Under the pieces are notes generated by a model. That model saw nothing but the letters and a program-made list of their open reading frames with translations, searched no databases and was not told where the DNA came from. Both the position numbers and the translations under genes were made by a program. A DNA stretch of 64,000 nucleotides, taken from assembly GCA_015179045.1 (NCBI GenBank), contig WHUZ01000020.1:682001-746000 (forward strand), read 5' to 3'. Positions 33,310-44,426 of the stretch are shown here, piece by piece. The stretch's first letter is position 1, and each line of letters opens with the position of its first letter. The stretch is from Kalaharituber pfeilii (Eukaryota > Ascomycota > Pezizomycetes > Pezizales > Pezizaceae).

Positions 33310-36300
33310 AGGTAGGATACCTGAACGTAGGAGGGGGTAGTGTGGTAGGCCATGTATGGAGGGAGAATATTTTCAAGGAAGGGTGGGACTTGGGTTTTGA
33401 GGGAGAAGTTTGGAAGAGGAAGGAGGAGTCAGGGTGGAAGACAGGAACTCACCCAGGGCTGAAGAGAAGAGGGGAAGTAGGGGCGGGGACCAGGGTAGTA
33501 GGATGGGAAAGAGGAGGGAGAAGGTATGGGGAGGGGAGAACGGGGGGGGACAATGTGGTGTGGGATAGAGTGGGTGATGTGGTAGTGGGGGGGGTATATG
33601 TAGATGGGAATTGGCGGGGAGAGGAGTTTGAAGGGTGGCTAGAGAGGGTGCTGGAAGTGGAAGGAGACTGTGTGATACTAGGTGACTGGAATGCACATAG
33701 TGAGATGTGGAGCTTGGAGGGGACAGGAGAGAATAGCAGAGGAAAGATCTTGAGGGAGAAAATGGAGGGGGCGGGATTTAGCCTGGCTGGGGAGAGAGTA
33801 GGAACATGGAGGAGAGAGGTAGAAGGGCGACTGAAAGAATCAAGGATTGATCTGGTTTGGTACCGAGGGGTGAGGGGGGTAGAGGTGGAGTATCTAGATT
33901 TAGGTTCGGACCATTCAGCACTGGTAGTGGAGTTCGAGGAGAAGAAAAGAGAGGGAGAGGAAGAAGAGGTAAGGGTACGTATAGACTGGGAGCGGATGGA
34001 GAAAGAGATTGAGGGGTTGAATGGAGAGTGGGGAGAGCAGGAGAGAAAAGAGTGGGTGGAGAGAATAGGTGAGGGGGATGCATACCAGAAACTCAAGAGG
34101 TGGAAGAGATCACTTGAGAAGAAGGTCAGAGTGAGCGGAAAAAGCAAGAAGTGGTGGAGCGAGGAGATTGAGGAGCTGAGAAAGGAGGTAAACAGGCTTG
34201 CAAGAGGAGGCGTGGGAGCTCGTGCGAGACTGGCAAATGAGGACAGAGTGAGGGGTTGGAAGGCAGCGGTACAGAAAATGAAGTGGAAGATCCGGGAGGA
34301 GAAAAGAAGGTGTTGGAGAGAGTTCATAGAAGAGGAGGGAGTCAGTGATCCATGGAGGTTAGTGAGGGTGGCGAAGAACCCCTTTGGGAGAGGAGAAAAG
34401 ATGGGGACTCTCATGGATGAAGAGGGGAGGGAGCTGGAAGGGGATGTAGAAAAGGCGGAAGCTCTGGTGAAGAGGAACTTCGCCTTCAAAGAGGAAGAGG
34501 AGGAGACTCAGGAGAGCGGAGAGGTAGAGGGAGGGAGAGAGGATAGAGACAGACAATGGAGGGGCGTGGAGGAAAGAAGAAGAGTAGAGGAGGAGGTGAA
34601 AGCGGCCCTAAGAAGCACAAAAAACACATCAGCGCCAGGTCCAGATGGAATTGGATATCGCCTTATCAAAGCGGCATTGAAGACACCATTCGGAGACCAG
34701 CTGGTGAACGAGGTTGCAGAGAAGTGGATGCAGAACCAGATTCCCAAGGAGTGGAAGGAAATGAAGGTTGTTATGATACCGAAACCAGGCAAGGATATTA
34801 GAACAACGAAGGCCTGGAGACCAATCAACCTGATAAACTGTATAGGAAAGATCGGAGAGAAGGTAATGGCGAACCGGCTCCAGAGGGAAACAGGGCTCTT
34901 CCATAAACTGCAGCTGGGTGCGAGGAAGGGCAGAAATGCAGTGCAAGCAATGGCGAGGGCGGTGACAAAGGCACAGAGGTGCCTGCACAGAGGGGGGAGG
35001 GCAGCATGGGTCACAGCAGATGTAAAGGGGGGGTTCAACATTGTTAGAAAGGAGGTGGTATTGAGAAGGATAGAGGAGAAGGGGAGCGTGGAGGTAAGAA
35101 AGAAGAGGAGGTGGCTGGAGAACTTCATGGGGATGAGAGAATTCGGTGTGGAGTGGGATGGAAGAGTGAGAGGAAGAGGGAAGGCGAATGTAGGGGTCCC
35201 ACAGGGGTCCCCACTGTCACCAGTTCTCTTCTTGATTTTTATGGCACCAACAATGGAGAAGATTGAGAAGAGAGTAAGGGGGGTAGCGACAGGAGTGGAG
35301 GTTGAGGCGCCTTCGTATGTGGACGATATAGCAGTGACGGTCCTAGACTGGCATGGCTATTGGGATATGGGGAGGCTGCGAGAGAAGGTAAAGAAGGAGG
35401 TGAAGGAGGTGGCAGAGGAGGATCAGATCCCACTGGAAGAGTCGAAGTGGGAGATGATAACGTTTGGCGTAGGAAAGAGGCAGAAGAAGGAGGGGGAGTT
35501 TCTGAAGTGGCTGGGGGTCATCTTTGATGAAAATTTGACCTTCACGGCCCACTGGAAAAACAGAGTCAGCAGAGCAAGAAGGTTGACCGGAGCACTAGCG
35601 GGGTTGGGAAATAGGGATTGGGGAATAAGCCCGAGGAGCTGGAGACAGCTTTATACGGGCATGATTAGAGCGGTGGCCATGTGGGGTAGTGAGATAGGTT
35701 GGAGAGGACAGAAGGAATGGAGAAGAGAAATGGAGAGAGTACAGCTGCAAGCATTAAAGAAGGCAGCTGGAGGGGGGAGAGGCACAGGGGTAGAGGGGGT
35801 GAACGCAGTGTGCGGAGTGGAGGGGGCGGAGGTGATCCTGGACGCAGCACAGGCAAGGGCGATGGTTCGGGAAGTGGAGGTACCATCAGAGCTTGCAGAA
35901 CTATGCACAGGAGATTTCAGGAGAGGGAATGAGGAGAAGGAGGAGGGGATGAGAAACTGGAAGGACTGGGGGGTGCAGTGGGCCCTGGAAGAGGGGATGG
36001 ATATGAAAGCGTTTTGGACCGCTGGCAGGGGCAGTGGTCAAGGTTCTCGGAGGAGGGCGAGGAGATCTCATGGGGAGGAGAGTGTGAGAAGGTGAAAGTG
36101 GAGTGCGCAGAGAGGCTAGGTAGAAAGGGGGGAGGGAGAGAAGAGTGGGAGACCTCGGTTGAGGAAGCCGGAAGAGGGAGAGCGGTTCTCTTCTCGGATG
36201 GTAGTAAGGTCGAGGACAGCAAGGTGGGGGCGGGGGTGTGGGGGAGATCAGCGGTGGTGGCGGAGGTAGTAGGGAGAACGGCGACGGTTTTTGACGGGGA

Positions 36301-36946
36301 GGTGAGAGGGGTGAGAAGGGCGCTGGAGAGTGTACCGGAGGAGGTACCGGTCCTGGTTTGCTTAGATTCTGAAGCTGCTGTCATGGCGATTCAGAAGGCA
36401 GGCAGGGAGGGAAAGGGAAAGACGGAGGATGTGAGAAGGGTGGTGAATGCAGTGGCGAGGAGAAAGAAGAAGGGGGGGCATGCGAAACTGTTGTGGGTAA
36501 AAGCTCACATCGGAATCGCAGGCAATGAGAAGGCGGATGAGTGGGCGAAGAAGGGGACGGTGATGCAGGGGAAGGAGGTGGCCACCGGAAGTGGGGTGCG
36601 CCAGAGGGTGAAGGCGTGGAGGAAGGAGAAGAGAGAAGTGGAGGGCTTTGGAGGAGGAAAGGTCATGGAGTGGAATAGGATAGCAGTATCCAATTTCACT
36701 ACCTTGCGCCTGGAGAGAGGGAGGTGTGCAGTGTGGTTGAAGAGGATAGGGGCGGCTGAGTCGGATAAGTGCAGGTGCGGGGAGGTGCAAACCGGGGAGC
36801 ACCTCGCTTTCCGATGCAGAAACCAGAAGAACCGTCCAGAAGGCTTTGAGAGGTGGGGCGACATGGAAAAGAATTGGAAGAGAAAGGCGGAGAATGGGGA
36901 GGAGTATGACGTTTTGGAGAATTTCTTCGCTGGGGTCAAGTTCTAG
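33303..36946 (+). pseudogene. LINE ORF2 (AP-type endonuclease, reverse transcriptase, RNase H) with one frameshift
   Basis: The start ATG overlaps the ORF1 stop by 7 nt. An APE-type endonuclease fills the first ~210 residues (VGYLNVGG, ILGDWNAHSEMW, RIDLVWYRG, SDHSALV). The RT follows (SAPGPDGIGYRLI, WRPINLINCIGKI, ADVKGGFNIVRK, GVPQGSPLSPVLF, and the catalytic SYVDDIAV near 35310). RNase H has its D-E-D residues (FSDGSKVEDSK, DGEVRGVRRALE, CLDSEAAVM) and the AHIGIAGNEKADEWA block. A terminal CRCGEVQTGEHLAFRC knuckle ends the protein. The frame is lost between about 35975 and 36005. The truncated copy at 26867-28258 is continuous there, which shows the break is a mutation and not family design. 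Confidence 0.88.
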
Positions 36947-37102
36947 AAGGTAGGAGAATGCGGGGTCAAGTTCTAGAAGCTAGGAGAGCGGGGGCGACGG
37001 CGCGTGGGGGCCATGTATGTAGAGAGTTAGTTTAGCCTGTCTCCGGGCTATGAGGGCTTGCCCAGGGACCCTGCCATGGCTTAGTGCTACAAGCGGGGTT
37101 AT

Positions 37103-37144
<42 letters not shown>

Positions 37145-37260
37145 GAATCTAAAGACATTGATAGTAGGACACCGTTGTCATATGCAGCTCAAAGTGACAA
37201 TACAGAGATTATAAATATGCTTCTGGAAAGCAATGCACTTCTCGACTCTCGAGACAAAGA

Positions 37261-37706
37261 TTTTTTTTTTTTTTTTTTTTTTTAATATCAATACTCGCGT
37301 GCCGCCCAACGGGCTATGGCGAGGGTTTTATTAAAAGAAATAAAACAACAGTCTCATCCTAACTACCTAACTACATGTGGTGCCCGCGTCCTTCTCCGTA
37401 ATGCGGGTGGCGCCCGATATTTACTCCTTCCGTCCCCTCTCCGCCTCATACCGGGTACTTCTGAGCCATCGTCCACTCAGCCTCACCTTCTCAACGTCCG
37501 CCTGCTTGTCCAAGTACACCACCACGGAGCTCGTTTTCTTTCCTTCCTCCTCCAACAAAGTCCTCTTCCTAAGCCAGCGAACCCCCATAATCTTCCCCAA
37601 TTCCTTGTTCGCCGCTTGCAACCAGTGCTTGATCTTCCCTAGGTCTTTCCGTAGGGCGATCCCGTGTACAACGATGCGGACGTTTCTTTTGGTGGTGGCA
37701 TCGGGA
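37261..37706 (-). mobile_element. Short LINE-derived element (tail B) with ORF1 segment, in the ankyrin exon
   Basis: Poly(T), reverse-complement tail B, about 80 bp, then a minus-strand frame with an ORF1-like region (IVVHGIALRKDLGKIKHWLQ, GVRWLRKRTLLEEEGKKTSS, VVVYLDKQ). TSD GAGACAAAGA (37251-37260 and 37707-37716). ORF1 sequence sits close to the 3' tail, so either ORF2 is deleted or this is a non-autonomous derivative. Confidence 0.88.
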
Positions 37707-38917
37707 GAGACAAAGATAGTAGGACGCCAATGTCATATGCAGCTGAAAGGGGCTCTACAGCAGTCGTAAAAACGCCGCTGGAACGGGGTGCGCAACTCGA
37801 TTCTAGAGACATTGATGGCATCCTACCATTATTTTATGCAGCTTCGAACGCCACGGAGGTCGTTACGATGTTGTTGGAAAGGGGTGGGCAAGCCAACTTC
37901 AGAGACTATTTTGGCCGAGGGCTGTTGTCACATGCAGCTGAAACAGGCAATACGGCAACCCTGAATATGCTTCTGGAAAGCGGTGAGGAGGTTGACATCG
38001 AGGTTAGAGACGGTATTGGTAGGACGCCACTATCATATGCAGCTTCAAATAGACGATGCGGTGCAGAGATGGTGACTCTGCTGCTGGAAAGGGATGCATT
38101 GGTTGAATCTAGAGATAATGATGGTAGGACGCCGTTGTCATATGCAGCTGCGGGTTACAGTTGGGATAAGAAGATGATTACTTTGTTGCTGGAAAGGCAT
38201 GCACAGGTCGATTCTAGAGACAATGAGGGTAGAACGCCGTTGTCATATGCAGCTGAAGAATGCAGTAAAGACATCGGTGTGATGCTGCTGGAAAGGGGTG
38301 CGAAGCTTGACAATATTGGGAGGACGCCATTATCATATGCAGCTTCAGGGAGGGGACCGGAAAACGTTGATATGCTGCTGGAATGGGGCGCGCAGATCGA
38401 CTCTAGCGACAAGAATGGTGGACGCCATTATCATATGCGGCTGAACGGGGTGATGCATCGGTCGTGAAAATTCTGCTGGAAAGGGGTGCACAGGCCGCAT
38501 CTAGCGACAACAATGGTAGGACGCCGTTGTCGTATGCAGCTTCAAGCGGGAGACCCGAAAACGTTACTATGTTGCTGGAAATGGGTGCACACACTGAATT
38601 TAGAGACAGCAATGGCAGGACGCCATTATCATATGCAGCTGAAGAGGACGATACATCGGTCAAAATCTTGCTGGAAAGCGGTGCACAGGTCACATCTAGA
38701 GACACCACTGGTAGAACGCCGTTGTCGTATGCAGCATCAAGCTGGTATGAGGACACCGATATTGTTCTCATGCTGCTGGAAAGGGGTGCAGAGGTCAATT
38801 GTGCGGACAATGATGGCAGGACACCATTGAGCTATGCAGCTTCATGCTGGTTTTCCGAGGGAGAGATGTTTGCTATGCTGCTAGAATGGGGTGCGCAGGT
38901 CGAAGCTAGGGACTCTA

Positions 38918-39049
38918 TTTTTTTTTTTTTTTTTTTTAATTTCAGTACTCGCATGCCGCCCTAAGGGCTATGGCGAGGGTTTTTATTAAAATAAGTCAAA
39001 AAGGAACGAAAGAATAACACCAATCCTAAATACATGTAGTATCCGCGGA
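38918..39049 (-). mobile_element. LINE tail-B insertion (132 bp) in the ankyrin exon
   Basis: Poly(T), tail B with stem GCCC/GGGC, and about 80 bp of 3' UTR. TSD TAGGGACTCTA (38907-38917 and 39050-39060). Confidence 0.92.
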
Positions 39050-39161
39050 TAGGGACTCTAATGGTAGGATGACATTATCATATGCAGCTGATGGGGGCAA
39101 TAGACCTGCGATAAAAGTTCTGTTGGAAAGCGGTGCACAGGTCGCATCTAGCGACAAGAAT

Positions 39162-39587
39162 TTTTTTTTTTTTTTTAATTTCATTAATCGCATGCCGCCT
39201 CGAAGGCTATGGCGATGTTTTAGATACATAATGTGAAATGAGAATGAAAAGAATAATATGAAAAACTGAGATATCCCCGCCCGCTCTAAGTCCCAAGTTT
39301 ACTCTTTCCCCGCCCAGTCCAATATCTCCGCCATGTTGATGTCTTTGTCCGGATGTGTGAGGCTTTCAGCCCCTCCTCTCATCCTCCTGAGCCAAGGGGC
39401 GCAATCGTTGGATATGTGCGTCAGGTTTTCCAGGGCTCTCCCGCACCATCGACACTCCGGTGAATCGGCTTGGCCTATGCGGTGTCTCCACTCCTTGAGG
39501 CCCTTGTTCCCGAGGATCCCTGCCAGGGTGGATAATCTTTTTCGGTTGTCGATTGTCTGGAGGGGTCTGTATGATAGTCCCAGACGA
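39162..39587 (-). mobile_element. 5'-truncated LINE (tail B) in the ankyrin exon
   Basis: The minus-strand frame 39299-39631 carries the RNase H-distal region (LSYRPLQTIDNRKRLSTLAG, ILGNKGLKEWRH) and knuckle CRWCGRALENLTHISNDC. This is the same family as 52413-54745. TSD TAGCGACAAGAAT (39149-39161 and 39588-39600). Confidence 0.92.
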
Positions 39588-39883
39588 TAGCGACAAGAAT
39601 GGTAGGACGCCGTTGTCATATGCAGCGTCAAGCTATTATGAGAAGACCGACATTGTTCTCATGCTGCTGGAAAGGGGTGCACAGGCCAATTGCAGCGACA
39701 ACAATGGTTGGACCCCATTGTTTTATGCTGCTCAGCGCGGCAAAAAAGATATAGTGAACATGCTCCTGGAAACAGGTAAAGCGCAGATCAGCTTAACCAG
39801 TAAGGGTGGAGAACTCCACTTCAACTAGCGGCCGAAGGGGGTCATGACGAAGCGCGCCGTTACCTCCTGGAACATATGCATGA

Positions 39884-39886
<3 letters not shown>

Positions 39887-39915
<29 letters not shown>

Positions 39916-39955
39916 CACGTGACCCCGCATGCAGCTGTTCGCCAAGGCAGGGCTT
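39887..39955 (-). mobile_element. LINE tail-A micro-insertion (69 bp) in the last ankyrin repeat
   Basis: Long poly(T) then CACGTGACCCCGCATGCAGC...GGCAGGGCTT, ending 3 nt beyond the hairpin base. TSD ATATGCATGACCT (39874-39886 and 39956-39968). Confidence 0.92.
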
Positions 39956-40074
39956 ATATGCATGACCTATTAACAGCTGAAAAACCTCTCCATTCCCTAA
40001 AGGTCATGACGTTGCGTCTGCTTCCATCCTTGGTCTGCTGTCGAATTTTCTCCTCCAGCATGAACCTCTCTTGA

Positions 40075-41480
40075 GATGGTTGAGAGGCCCTTGATAGCAA
40101 ACGTTGCTCCAGTCTCCTCCATTCGGCTTTCCGAGTATATCATCATGTACCCTTGGCCCTCCATACCCTCCACCCTCGCCAGTTGTAGTGTTTCTATGTC
40201 CCGTATATATTCAATATCATAAGCAAAGGTCAGTTGGTTCCCAGTTTGCGCGTCGCCGTTTGAAGGTGTGCCTATTAGATTGTTCTCGTTTTCACTCATT
40301 TTCTCTCGTTCCATTTACATCCTTACAGTATCTCTTTCCTTCCCGATATCCAATCATTTCCGGCTTTTACACCCTAGCAGACTTTTATGAAGGAAACGAC
40401 TTTACTGTCTATGTAGCCAGTATCTGTGTATCTAACTATATAGATTCTGTACCTACTACTATTTCTGAGTTACTTCGCAAGCACAGGTTTTACTTACTTT
40501 AGTCTCATAATATAACCGGTGCATGTCTGGCCCTCTTTGAGGGTCTTGGCAGCAGTGCTCTCGTAACCGGCATCAGCCGACTACTGTATTTCACCACATC
40601 TCGACACACACCACAATTCGACGCACTTTCCCACCAAAACTGAGCGAATTAGAACCTGTATATCCCCACGCACAGAACCTACTTTTCTATGCGCCTTTCA
40701 GTAGGCTTAAAGCAAGCATCATTCATCTACAGATCGCCCAGTCTACGGTTGCAGTGAGCCATAACATATAGCAGTTGTCCTCCCGTTATATAGTACATAG
40801 CTACTAGCATGTGACCACCTCGCGACCGCGAGGGTGCATGTGGGTGTAGCGGTAGTGGATAAGGGACCATTGTAGCCCCGTAAAGTCGGCATCAAGTGAC
40901 TGTACACTCTTTACCAGTTCCATGACCATACAATCTCGTTTCTCTGCATTTATTCATATCAGTATATTCTCATTGTTATTGATAATATCACGTAATCCCA
41001 CTCCTGCATCCACGGAGCTCTAGTATTAATTTTATATATTTTGTGGAGTATAATGCTAATAATTGCAGAACCTATGGATAGCGAAACCCTCGTTACAGCC
41101 CATAAACTCTCCGGTTAATATCTACCCACAATGATATTGCTCAGATGTCCAGCATATGCCCTTTTAGGTGTATCCAGCTTCCTTATCCGCCCTCTAGGCC
41201 CACGTATAAATGCTATGCAAGTGAGAATATTAACAGGTATAAGGTAATTGAAAGGTTACAAAAGGATATAACTAATACAGCTGGAATGATGGCAAGAGTA
41301 TATAAGAAAGTGGAAGAATTGAAGGCTGAGGGTGATGATGAAGAGTAGACATAGCTATCGCTATCTATGGAGTGCTTGCGATTTAAAAAACAGTACAGGG
41401 TGGGGAATGGAGCCTGAGTCAGTGCGTACTGTAGTAGCCGATGATTGTAACCTTTGGCAGGTGCACCCCGCCATGCTGTA
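40075..41480. other. Region without an identified gene
   Basis: A 105-codon minus-strand frame (39997-40314) overlaps the presumed NLR 3' end. A small plus-strand frame ending at 41348 (VIERLQKDITNTAGMMARVY, acidic tail) is coiled-coil-like. Neither is recognised. Confidence 0.3.
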
Positions 41481-41736
41481 CCAGTCTAGCACATTCTTAT
41501 TTTGCCCCATCTCACACCATCGAGAGTAATCTGCCATACCTGTAAAATTGTAAATTGGGCGCATTTTGGCATATCTGGCACCATCAAAGCAGGTCTTGTT
41601 GTATCTGTCAAATTAAGCCATACCGCCTCACTTTGCATCATAGAAAGGGGCCAGCCTTAACTGTGAATTGAGCTTATTTTACCATGTTCCACACTGCCAG
41701 GTGGGTCCTGCCGTACCTGTCAAATTTGGCTCATTC

Positions 41737-42767
41737 TGTTACGGATTGCAACCGACCGTTTGCAAACCGTTGCACCAAAAGGTAGAACTACCGGTACCAC
41801 CCGGTAGTGCGGTCGGTATATATAGGAGTATCCGTACGGGCCGGTCAGCGACTCGCTTACGTTTGCGCACGTGGTCAAGGATCTTGGCTCCCTTAGACCA
41901 GTGTTCCCAACCGGCCAGGCCTGAAACAGCCCAGGCCGGCCAGGCCAAGGTTCCAGATGGCCCAGGCCGGTCCAGGCCATTCAGGCCGTTTAAGCAATTT
42001 CAGGGGCAGGAGGGCTGGTTATGAGGCTATTTCAGGGGTCACCTTCAGGTTACTTGGACACGGATTTAATATGAACCTTTCAATATTTTCGGATAACTAT
42101 CTAGACTTTTTTTTATTGAGCAGCGCTTTTCGCAGGTATTCAGGTAAGTAATTTTTTTTTGTATCGCTTGACTATATACTAATTTCTTATTAGTATTGCA
42201 GGGAGACAGACATTCCAACCACCGGTACTGGCGATGATGATTCCTTTAGTATTCTACTATTTTCACTCTCCATAGTGCAGTTCAAGTTTTGATCTTGCAT
42301 CGACGATTCCCTGCAGTCCCATCTGATGCCAATATCGAGTCTTCTGGAATTTGGGTTGCAAAAATCTGGTGCGACAAAGTTGGATTTGACAGTATGGTGA
42401 AGCTGTGCATGGCTAATGGAAAGCGATACTGGCGGTGTAAAATCAGCAAGCAAAATCCTAAACATTAGAGTAGAATTTAGAGTACGTTCTGTGTATAGCT
42501 ACTGTATAACTTAACTCACACTGTAGCCTGAATGGCCTCAATGGCCTGGACCGGCCTGAATGGCCTGGACCGGCCTGGGCGGCCAACATTCAGGCCGCCT
42601 GGACCGGCGCGGGCGGACCTCACGGCCGGCCTAGATTTCTATGGCCCAGGCCGGCCAGGCCATACCCTTGGCCTGGCCTGGCCGGCCCGTTGGGAACACT
42701 GCCTTAGACGTCCACACGTACTAGTAATCAGCTTCCCTCTGCCGCCATGGCACGCCAAGCCGTGACA
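41737..42767. mobile_element. Solo LTR in the satellite, split by a hAT element
   Basis: Ends TGTTACGG...CCGTGACA (TG...CA with short inverted ends), TSD CATTC on both sides (41732-41736 and 42768-42772). Removing the 803-bp hAT and one TSD leaves a 220-bp LTR with a TATA-like box (GGTATATATAGG, about 41815). No internal retroelement sequence, as expected for a solo LTR. Confidence 0.85.
41899..42701. mobile_element. hAT-superfamily element, 803 bp, non-autonomous
   Basis: 8-bp TSD CCTTAGAC (41891-41898 and 42702-42709) and inverted ends CAGTGTTCCCAAC, each followed by GGCC-rich subterminal repeats. The interior has a fragment of the BED-finger region seen in the palindrome arms (about 42230-42470), here frameshifted. 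No transposase core, so it must have been moved in trans. Confidence 0.9.
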
Positions 42768-43480
42768 CATTCTGCTGTTCTCACATTGTGGAAAGAGTCT
42801 GGTGATACTTGTCAACTTGAGCTCATTCTGCCTCATCTCACGCTATCGAAAGGAAGCTGTCATACCCTGTTAAATTGAGCTCATTCTGCCTCATCTCACA
42901 TCATCGAGAGAGACTGCCATTCCTACTAAATTCGGCTCATTCTGCTGTATCTCACATTTTTGAGGAGCTGTCATGCCTGTCAAATTATGCTCGCCCTGCT
43001 GTATCTCATGTTAGCAAGAGAGATCTACCAATCCCTGTCAAATTCGGCTTATTCTGCTGCATCTCCCAGGCTGAAATAGACCTGCCATATCTGTCAAATT
43101 CGACTCTCGTTCTGCTGCATCTTGTACTATCGAATAACTATCAAATTGTGCTCATTCTGCTATATCTCACAATGCGGAAAGAGTCCTTTTATACCTGTCA
43201 AATTTGGCTCACTCTGCTACTCTCCTGTGGAAAGGTGCTACTATACCTACCTATCAAATTGAGTTCGTTTTACTACATCTCACGCTGGTAAGAGAGGTGT
43301 GCCATACTTATGAAATTTGGCTCATTCTTTTGTATCTCGTGCCATAGAAGAGTCTTGCCATACCTATATACTTGTTAAAGTTAGTTTATTCTACTGTATC
43401 TTGTATTGTCAAGGGAGACCTACACACCGGTCCAATTGAGTTCATTTTACTGCATCTCGTGCTATCAAGAGAGACCTACT

Positions 43481-43541
43481 CTTTTTTTTTTTTTATTTTA
43501 ATTTCACGTAACTCCGCTTGCAGCTATTCGCCATGGCAGGG
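43481..43541 (-). mobile_element. LINE tail-A micro-insertion (61 bp) in the satellite
   Basis: Poly(T), then CACGTAACTCCGCTTGCAGC...GCCATGGCAGGG, ending exactly at the hairpin base. TSD CAAGAGAGACCTACT (43466-43480 and 43542-43556). Confidence 0.92.
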
Positions 43542-44426
43542 CAAGAGAGACCTACTATACCTGTCAAATTCAGCTCATTCTGCTGCTCTTACGCTATGGA
43601 AAGAGTCCTGTAATACTTGTCAACTTGAGCTCATTCGGCCACATCTTGCGCCATTGAGAGAAAGCTGTCATACCTGTTAAATTGAGCTTATTCTGCCTCA
43701 TTTTTCCCTGTCAAGGTCATATCTGTCAACTTGACCACATCTTACGCCATTGAGGGAGACTGTTATACCTATTAAATTCGGCTTATTCTGCTGCATCTCA
43801 CACCATTGAGGAGCTATCATACCTGTAAAGTGCCTGTAAAATTCGGCTCATTTTTCTGCATCTTGCGAGGTAACATAGACCTACCATACCTATCACATTT
43901 GACTCGTTCTGCTGCATGTCGCACTATTGAGGAGCTGCCGTGCCTGTCGAATTGAGGAGCTGTCGTGCCTGTCAAATTGAGGAGCTGTCGTGCCTGTTAA
44001 ATTGAGGAGCTGTTGTGCCTATCAAAGTACCTGTCAAATTCGGCTCATTTTGCTGCATCTCGCGGGGTGAAATGGACCTACCATACCTGTCAAATTTGAC
44101 TCGTTCTGCTGCACCTCACACCATTGAGGAGCTGTCGTGCCTGTCAAAGTGCCTATCAAATTCAGCTCATTTTGCTGTATCTCGCGAGGTGAAATGGACC
44201 TACCATACCTGTCAAATTTGACTTGTTCAGCTGCATCTCGTGCCATCCAATACCAGTCAAATTGTACTCTTATACCTGTTAAATTCAGCTCACTCTGTTA
44301 CTATTGTGCTATGGAAAGCTGCTGCTGTACCTGTCAAATTGAACTCGTTATGCTTCATCTCCTGATAGTGAGAGAGATATATCATACCTATAAAATTTGG
44401 CTCATTCTTCTGTATCTTATGCCGAG

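Larger units (their letters stand above)
30012..37140 (+). mobile_element. Full-length Tad1-like LINE (7.1 kb, tail-A family) in the ankyrin exon
   Basis: Bounded by a perfect 13-bp TSD AGTTGAATCTAAA (29999-30011 and 37141-37153). Order: about 420-bp 5' region, ORF1, ORF2 (endonuclease, RT, RNase H), about 120-bp 3' UTR, tail A and about A30. It splits an ankyrin codon run that reads through cleanly when the insert and one TSD are removed. Only one frame break is seen, in ORF2, so it is probably a young insertion. Confidence 0.95.
24615..40074 (+). pseudogene. NLR-type STAND protein: HeLo-like N-terminus, NACHT, ankyrin array; disrupted by seven insertions
   Basis: Host exons: 24615-25074, 25248-25471, 25791-25995, 26051-26653, and 28988 onward (30011, 37154-37260, 37718-38917, 39061-39161, 39601-39886, 39969-40074 once insertions are removed); about 1,420 codons. 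All intron phases fit. The N-terminus (MADPLSIANGVSGFLSLTID) resembles fungal HeLo-like/SesA-type domains. The NACHT core has Walker A GMPGAGKT (about 25970) and Walker B FICIDALDEL (about 26327), then EGMFLLPEM after the fourth intron. About 19 ankyrin repeats (GRTPLSYAA...MLLERGA) follow. Such proteins are known or suspected to act in fungal non-self recognition and programmed cell death. Besides the insertions there are 1-nt frameshifts near 38420 and 39810, so it is dead as it stands. The 3' end is uncertain. Confidence 0.85.

Noticed and set aside
37664..38964. Stand-alone ankyrin genes at 37664-38467 and 38464-38964
   Set aside because: They are one exon of the NLR gene split by a 1-nt deletion near 38420; TSD logic and reading frame link them to 28988-30011.
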